NCBI GenBank assembly: GCA_933228675.1
Contig: OW121743.1
Location: 56,337,798-56,401,797 of the forward strand
Direction: 5' to 3'
DNA: 64,000 bases
Source: Stomorhina lunata
Taxonomy: Eukaryota > Arthropoda > Insecta > Diptera > Rhiniidae
Under the pieces are notes generated by a model, which saw only the letters and a list, made by a program, of their open reading frames with translations, had not been told where the DNA came from and made no database searches. Shown in pieces: positions 58,387 to 64,000 of this stretch (positions are counted from its first letter, which is position 1; each line of letters begins with the position of its first letter). The translations under genes were made by a program, and so were the position numbers.

Positions 58387-58734
58387 TTAGAATCTCCATG
58401 ATCCACGAATGCCACCACCGAAATCATTGCGATTGTAATCAAAATTCCGAGAAGCTTGAGCATAGGCATCGATAGTAGCACGACCGTCTCCGCTGCTGTA
58501 TAAATTATGATTATAATTAACTGAGGCTTCGCGTCCGAATTGGTCTTTCTTGACTCCAAAATCAATATTGCCACCTTGAGGTGATCTTACTTGACGGGCT
58601 AAAACAGGTTGAAAGGCATATTGGATTTCATCCAGAGGTTGTAGTTCATAGAGTTCCTCGAATTCTATGGGTGAAGCTTTGGCGGTAAGAATTAAGCAGG
58701 AGACCACCAAAAGCGAGAACTTTAAAAAGAACAT
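58387..58734 (-). CDS. Edin/attacin-like antimicrobial prepropeptide, 115 aa
   Basis: Signal peptide (about residues 1-20, ending TAKA), an acidic propeptide (SPIEFEELYELQPLDEIQYA), a furin-type site ARQVRSP, then a ~63-residue mature domain rich in Gly, Asn and Tyr. That domain contains QFGREASVNYNHNLYSSGDG and ends DFGGGIRGSWRF. The alternation of aromatic and glycine residues and the terminal G-x-W-R-F resemble the C-terminal G domain of attacin/diptericin-type peptides, and the 115-residue length equals that reported for Drosophila Edin. Gene identity is therefore tentative; a secreted, infection-induced peptide is likely. Divergent with the paralogue at 59271. A TATAAAA box lies at 58803-58809 (minus), and AATAAAAAAGTATTATGAT follows the stop. 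Confidence 0.85.
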   Translation of the reverse strand: MFFLKFSLLVVSCLILTAKASPIEFEELYELQPLDEIQYAFQPVLARQVRSPQGGNIDFGVKKDQFGREASVNYNHNLYSSGDGRATIDAYAQASRNFDYNRNDFGGGIRGSWRF

Positions 58735-59270
58735 TTTTGATTATATGTTTAATAGCGAAATATTCGGGAATTACTGATGATTTTTCTGGGGAAAAGAAGA
58801 TCTTTTATATGATTTATATTGGAAAGGGGGGTTTTTCATAAAAATTTTAATTTCCTCAAATATTGAATTGATGGGAGTTCTTATCAGCCGAAAACTACAA
58901 TGCGTGTCTATTAAAAGAAAAAAAAAACGTTATATTATTTGATACACTTTTTTATTGTGGACCTAAAAAGGGGAACTTACATTTTTTATTTAAAACAATT
59001 TAAGAGCTCTCTTGGAATATACAAATAGATGTCTCTTATCTATAAAAAGTTGTGGGATTTACTTCTAGAAATGATTTATATATTTTTTAAATAAAGATCT
59101 TTAGGGAATTCCCCTTCATGGCTTAAAAATATTACCCACAAATTCTCATAAAAATATTTAATATAAGAAAATCGTATATAAAATGCCTATAATTTCCGAT
59201 TAAGTATCACAAGCTTTAAATCTTTCAAGTGTTTCATTTGACTCCAACAAAACCTCAAATCACAATCAAA
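58735..59270. promoter_or_regulatory. Shared promoter region of the divergent peptide pair
   Basis: 536 bp between the two start codons. Sites fitting GGGRNNYYYY are at 58828-58837 (GGGGTTTTTC), 58873-58882 (GGGAGTTCTT) and 59104-59113 (GGGAATTCCC). GATA-type CTTATC motifs are at 58880-58885, overlapping the second kappaB-like site, and at 59035-59040. TATA boxes for each direction lie at 58803-58809 and 59175-59183. kappaB plus GATA is the known arrangement of fat-body immune promoters in flies; induction here is inferred. Confidence 0.6.
59104..59114. promoter_or_regulatory. Palindromic kappaB site GGGAATTCCCC
   Basis: Perfect symmetrical NF-kappaB/Relish-type site, 71 bases before the TATA box of the + strand gene. 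Confidence 0.65.
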
Positions 59271-59603
59271 ATGTTCTCTTTAAAATCTATTATTTTGCTG
59301 TCAGCCTGTTTGGTCCTTTCAGCGTCAGCTGCTGCCCTAGAATACCAGGAGTTGTATGAACCTCATCAGCCAATTATAGACTATCAACCAGTACTCAAAC
59401 GTTATGTACGTTCCCCCGAGGGAGGCAGTGTTGATTTGACCTACAAACAAGATCAGGCCGGACGTGAGGCTTCGGTGCAATACAATCATAATTTATACAG
59501 CAGCGGAAGTGCTTCGGTTGATGCTTATGCCCAAGCTTCACGCAATTTTGATCGGAATCAAAATGATTATAGTGGAGGTATTCGTGGTTCCTGGAGGTTT
59601 TAA
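59271..59603 (+). CDS. Edin/attacin-like antimicrobial prepropeptide, 110 aa
   Basis: The ATG at 59271 is preferred over the in-frame ATG at 59229 because it gives a clean signal peptide (MFSLKSIILLSACLVLSASA) aligned with the neighbouring paralogue. An acidic propeptide and the furin-type site LKRYVRSP follow, then a ~60-residue mature domain with QAGREASVQYNHNLYSSG and the C terminus DYSGGIRGSWRF. The mature domains of the two genes are very similar, and their 3' UTRs share AATAAAAAAGTATTATGAT, so this is an inverted duplication. TATATAAAA at 59175 and the kappaB site at 59104 lie upstream. Expected to be secreted from fat body or haemocytes after infection; the family name is tentative. 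Confidence 0.85.
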   Translation: MFSLKSIILLSACLVLSASAAALEYQELYEPHQPIIDYQPVLKRYVRSPEGGSVDLTYKQDQAGREASVQYNHNLYSSGSASVDAYAQASRNFDRNQNDYSGGIRGSWRF

Positions 59604-60205
59604 GTTGTTTTTGATTATATAAATTCGTATTTTTAAAATTTAAATAAAAAAGTATTATGATCTGAAATATGTGTAATTTATTGTGAGATCTTTCAAGTTT
59701 TTCATAGAAAAAAAAATTTTAAAAATAAATTTTTATCAGAAAAAAAAAATGTCGATACTATTTTGTACACACAATCAAATCAAAATGATACCCCAGATTG
59801 TCATTCCGTTTGTAACTTTCTAAATATTGGCTCTAAAACCAAAAGGGATATGAGTAAATCCAAAAAACCTTAAACTAAGAATAACATTTTAAAACTATCA
59901 AAATCGCGTATTTGTGTTTATGGAAAAATTTACCATATATTGATCCCTTCGAATATATAATAGATACAGCTTTTGATTGCTCCCTTCGTGAATGGCAGGT
60001 CTTTATTTGCACCCATCTCGAATTTTATACATTTTTTTTAAATAATAGGCTTTTTTAAAAGTTCATAAAAATCACAAAAACATCCATTTAGGTATCAAGT
60101 TTCAGTAGAGGTGCAAAGTCTGCTTAATTTTATACAATTAGAAGTAAAAGACCCCATCAAAAGTAATTGGAGTGATATAAATGACATCAAGTAAAAAAGG
60201 GCTTA
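59604..60205. other. 3' UTR and intergenic DNA
   Basis: The first ~60 bases contain the poly(A) signal AATAAA (59642). The rest has a reverse fragment of the R1 end block near 59825-59890 and no gene. Confidence 0.5.
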
Positions 60206-61105
60206 CATTGTGTAGCGTCCGTCACAGAAATAAATTTTTTTTTTTTTTTTAATTTGACTAGTGCAATTTTTCTTTTCTTGGTTCGTAAAGAGAACTTATA
60301 GTATGCTTTGCATTAGGCTAAAAATATGTAGATGTTTATATAGCATTTTACAGAATAATATGTATAGGAAAGTGTCTAGCGTCCGTCACAGTATATTTTT
60401 TTTTTACAAAATAATATTTATTAAATACAATATTTACGAACACGTATCTGTGTTATTCATAAAGCAATAACACTGTCTATATCCACAGATTAAATAAATA
60501 TTGTATGTAGCTGTTTTGTGAAATTTTAAATTGTGCCCAAAAATCGCATTTTAACCGCGAACATGAAAAGGAAGGAGATGAAATTCGGGAACAAATAAAA
60601 CCATTATTTTCACTGATTAACGAATCCTTAAAAAAATATGAAATATGAATTTTTTCCTAATAAAAAACATTCAAGTAAAAACTGTATCGTCCGTCACGTA
60701 GCGTCAGCAACAGTACATTTATGGTTTTTGGTTGAAACTGGAAACTTAAAAATATTTTTTAAAAGCTGTTTTATAATCCTCTAATATTCCTCTATCTTCA
60801 ATGTATTTACAATTTTTTTATCACCATGACCGATTTGATAAAATTTACAGAAACACGTGTTGCGTCACTTCCATTTTTTGTAGCGTCCGTCACAGCATTT
60901 TAAAAGCGAATGTTTATGGTTTTTGGTTGAAACTGGAAACTAAAAAATATTTTTTAAAAGCTGTTTTATAATCCTCTAATATTCCTCTATCTTCAATGTA
61001 TTTACAATTTTTTTTATCACCATGACCGATTTGATAAAATTTACAGAAACACGTGTTGGGTCACTTCCATTTTTTGTAGCGTCCGTCACAGCATTTTAAA
61101 AGCGA
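60206..61105. repeat. Repeat cluster with TAGCGTCCGTCACAG motif
   Basis: The 15-mer TAGCGTCCGTCACAG occurs at 60213, 60377, 60881 and 61077, with a decayed form near 60686-60702. Units of ~194 bp at about 60717-60910 and 60911-61104 are tandem duplicates (ATGGTTTTTGGTTGAAACTG to AAAAGCGAATG). No coding capacity recognised. Confidence 0.85.
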
Positions 61106-61640
61106 ATGTCTCTTCATTCCAAAAGAAGTATGTAAATTAATAAACTCCATTCGATAGCACAATCGATGGGCTTATTCGCCCTGAAATCTGTGGAAAGCTA
61201 TCTGGTGTAGAACGACAATGGGACACATTTAAGTACAACAAAATCCGTGTCCATCACGCAGGATTTGCCCATATACTATTTATTCTAGGCTTAAGTCAAA
61301 AAGTTGAAAATTTTTATTGGAAGTCAAATATCTCGTAAACTATAGGAGATAAACCATATATGTATCAATAATTTTTGTAGATCTTTTGTATATCGCATCA
61401 ATGACGTGACTTCTGGATCGTTTTAAATTTTCAAAAATCCCGATGTCCTTATTTAAGAGCGTATAGCTCTCCTCCTGATAAGTTTTTAAATCCAAAATAT
61501 TAAACTTAAGTTCGAATACTCTTCGTCAATAGCCGTATCAAATTTGATGATAATCGAGATTATCGTTTAAAAATTCTTGAATAATTTTCCAAATTATTTT
61601 TTTAACCCTGACCTGTTTTTTTTTTTTTTTTTTGAAGACA
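61106..61640. other. Intergenic, nothing recognised
   Basis: AT-rich, no supported feature. Contains a T-run at 61616-61634. Confidence 0.5.
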
Positions 61641-62470
61641 CGATAGGGCTAAACAAGAAGTGCTAGGTCACTGAAACTTGACCAAAATATTTTTAATTTC
61701 TTGGAAAATTTTGGATTTGAAATTGGGCGAAATCAGTTTACATTTGACCATAGCTCCCTTATAATCTCGCTAAGGCGTATATTTGCTAAGAAATGACAAA
61801 TTTTAATAGCTATTTCATTGAAATCGGTTATCATTTAACCATAGCTCCCATACAAAACAGATACACTTAAACGCTAATAAATGATAAAGTGTACTAGCTA
61901 TTGCCACTAAATTTAGTACAAGGAAGTCTTATATCAAAATATGTGCAAAATTCACAGTCACAATCGTTCACCAATTGATCATAGCTTGCATATAAAAACG
62001 GAAACACATAAAAACCAAAAAGATAGGGGTTTTATGTCCGTCTATCCGTCAAATGAAAGCGCCTTAACGAAAAGAGCTAGAGGGACACAATTTTACAAAA
62101 ATATTCGATATCTTGCAAAAGTTGTGTATTGAGAATGGGAGAAATCTGTTCACATTTAGTTAGAGCTCCCATATAACCCCGCCCCGGGAATCACATTAAT
62201 GCTGAAAAATTAGATACAATTGCAATAGCTATGACAACTAAATTTAGAATAGAGAATTTTTATGCAACTATTGATCAGTATATCAAATTTTATAGGAATC
62301 AGTCCAAATTTTGACCATAGCTTTTATATAAAAGCCACTCCCGGAAACCACTAAAATGCCACAAATGTCAGTTAAAAGCTAGTGAATTAGGCATAAATAA
62401 GCTTTATATAAATAACCGCCATAATATAAAATTTAATGACAATCGGTCAATATTTGGCTATAGTTCTTAT
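61641..62470 (-). repeat. Dispersed repeat R1, reverse copy
   Basis: Reverse complement of the R1 text: TTGACCATAGCTCCC, CATATAACCCCGCCCCGGGA and AGAGCTAGAGGGACACAATT. The uninterrupted sequence at 62036-62085 is a second empty-site comparison for the mariner insertion. Short open frames inside are not genes. Confidence 0.75.
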
Positions 62471-63394
62471 ATATATAACATCCCCTTATTATATCTATAT
62501 ACAATCAAAAATATTTGGAGGTACACCATTTTTAGTCCATTTGTTAGATGGTAGCTCATTTCAAAATTTAGTAATGTTTAATGCAATGTAATGTTTTTAA
62601 TGTTTAAATATGACCTAAATAATTTTTGGTGATTGTCTTATTGAAGTTAACCCTCAAAAAGATATAGAAATATATTTTATAATCTTGAAAGACTTCAAGA
62701 GAATGATAATAAATCATTAAAGAAATAAAATTTATAGATGAAAGGGAAATCACATAGAAAACTAAAATGCCAACAAGATTTTTCGACTTATCAGTTATAC
62801 AATTTTTTATATGCATTTCATGAATTCATTAAAAAATCTGTGATTCCCCAGGTTAACTAAACATACTTATGTATATAGACTAAATGACTTTTTAACTCAT
62901 GAATGCAAGATGTACTAAAAGTCAAAGCAATAAATCAATCTATATGTATGATTAGATTTATTAGATTTCACTATTGGGGTAATGAGAGTTAAATAGCCGA
63001 CTGATTGAATTTCGTTCTTAATTTTTTTGCAAAATTTTGATTATTCTTTTTACAAAGCTCAATATTTCAACAGATTTCCTAATTATTTAAATAAGTCCTA
63101 TTTGTTCTATTAGTTTTAAATATAAATTTAAAAACGTTGTAATTATATTAAAATGTTATTTAAGAAAGATTTTCATCTCAATTTACTAACGGTAACGTTT
63201 ACGATAGTAAACTACAATGAATAAGTGGTGAAAGTTTTAAGTAGTCACCACAAAACGGTTTAAGAACAAAATATATGTCCAAAGGTGTTTGTCTGCACTA
63301 AGGTGGATATATGAAACATATTTAAAGCTTACATTAATCGTTAATAGATGTCGCTAACAGAAAATTTAATAGAAGTTTTTTCAACAAAGAGGAA
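62471..63394. other. Intergenic, nothing recognised
   Basis: AT-rich DNA. A 70-codon minus-strand frame at 62604-62816 has no recognisable domain. Confidence 0.5.
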
Positions 63395-64000
63395 AAGCTA
63401 AGGCGAAAGTAAAATTTTGAAAAATTTATAAAAATGGGAAAATTTAGCAAAATTGTTTAAAATGGAAACATGTTGCTAAATTTTCCTATTAAAAAAAAAT
63501 AGTAAAAAAGTAAATTTCTGAAAAATTTCGTATAAAGGGTAAATTTTTGAAAAATTTCCTTTAAAAAGTAAATTTTTGAAAAATTTCCTATAAAAAGTAA
63601 ATTTTTGAAAAATTTCCTATAAAAAGTAAATTTTTGAAAAATTTCCTATAAAAAGTAAATTTTTGAAAAATTTCCTATAAAAAGTAAACTTTTAAAAATT
63701 TCCTATAAAAAGTAAATTTTTTAAAAATTTCCTATAAAAAGTACATTTTTGAAAAATTTCCTATAAAAAGTAAATTTTTGAAAAATTTCCTATAAAAAGT
63801 AAATTTTTGAAAAATTTCCTATAAAAAGTCAATTTTTGAAAAATTTCCTATAAAAAGTCAATTTTTGAAAAATTTCCTATAAAAAGTAAATTTTTGAAAA
63901 ATTCCTATAAAAAGTAAATTTTTGAAAAATTTCCTATAAAAAGTAAATTTTTGAAAAATTTCCTATAAAAAGTAAATTTTTGAAAAATTTCCTATAAAAA
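63395..64000. repeat. 29-bp AT satellite array S8 (inverted S4 monomer), runs off window
   Basis: Units with AAAAATTTCCTATAAAAAGT, the reverse complement of the S4 monomer at 43.3-46.5 kb. The left edge (63395-63530) is degenerate; it then becomes homogeneous to the end of the window, so total length is unknown. Confidence 0.95.

Noticed and set aside
59229..59270. Upstream ATG of the + strand Edin-like gene as the true start
   Set aside because: It would place 14 polar residues before the signal peptide and has no counterpart in the paralogue.

Overview
The window looks like AT-rich nuclear DNA from a higher fly, probably a calyptrate such as a blow fly, house fly or stable fly. The evidence is spliceosomal introns, insect attacin/Edin-like immune peptides, a gypsy-class errantivirus-like element, a mariner, and many dispersed repeats sharing phrases such as GGGAGCTATGGTCAAATG. 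The organism call is inference. There are few genes and a large repeat load.

Layout. 0-5.8 kb holds retrotransposon debris, a tRNA-derived SINE-like unit, a 107-bp hairpin and the first copy of a Helentron-like non-autonomous element. 5.8-7.1 kb is a ~30-bp AT satellite. 8.6-11.5 kb is a dispersed repeat split by an apparently intact DD41D (rosa-type) mariner and carrying an expanded CAGA array. 12-15.2 kb has a fold-back element and a ~945-bp tandem duplication. 15.3-17.4 kb and 20.3-21.9 kb hold further Helentron-like copies. 18.75-20.03 kb is a 12-bp satellite of about 106 units. 22.8-24.2 kb is a ~0.5-kb tandem repeat with tRNA-like boxes.

25.1-48.1 kb contains the 3' part of a Rho GTPase-activating protein gene on the + strand. 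One exon lies at 26251-26441 and two exons at 47363-48112 carry the RhoGAP domain. The ~21-kb intron holds a 4.5-kb and a 3.2-kb satellite array plus an 8,087-bp errantivirus-like retrotransposon (33277-41363, minus strand). That element has LTRs that look identical, a 4-bp target duplication, intact gag, pol and env frames, and an in-frame U-UUU-UUA slippery heptamer at the gag/pol junction.

51.6-59.7 kb is a cluster of small secreted-peptide genes. Two divergently transcribed full-length attacin/Edin-like prepropeptides (58387-58734 and 59271-59603) share an intergenic region with several kappaB-like and GATA-like motifs. A related gene at 52194-52367 keeps the signal peptide and propeptide but stops about 13 residues after the processing site. 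Two further ~50-residue secreted peptides (51882-52046, 53591-53749) lie beside it. The remainder to 64 kb is dispersed repeats and another satellite array.

The points most worth following are the immune-peptide cluster with its propeptide-only member, the intact and apparently very young errantivirus, the hairpin-forming satellites in inverted orientation around a RhoGAP exon, and the microsatellite-seeding mobile repeats.
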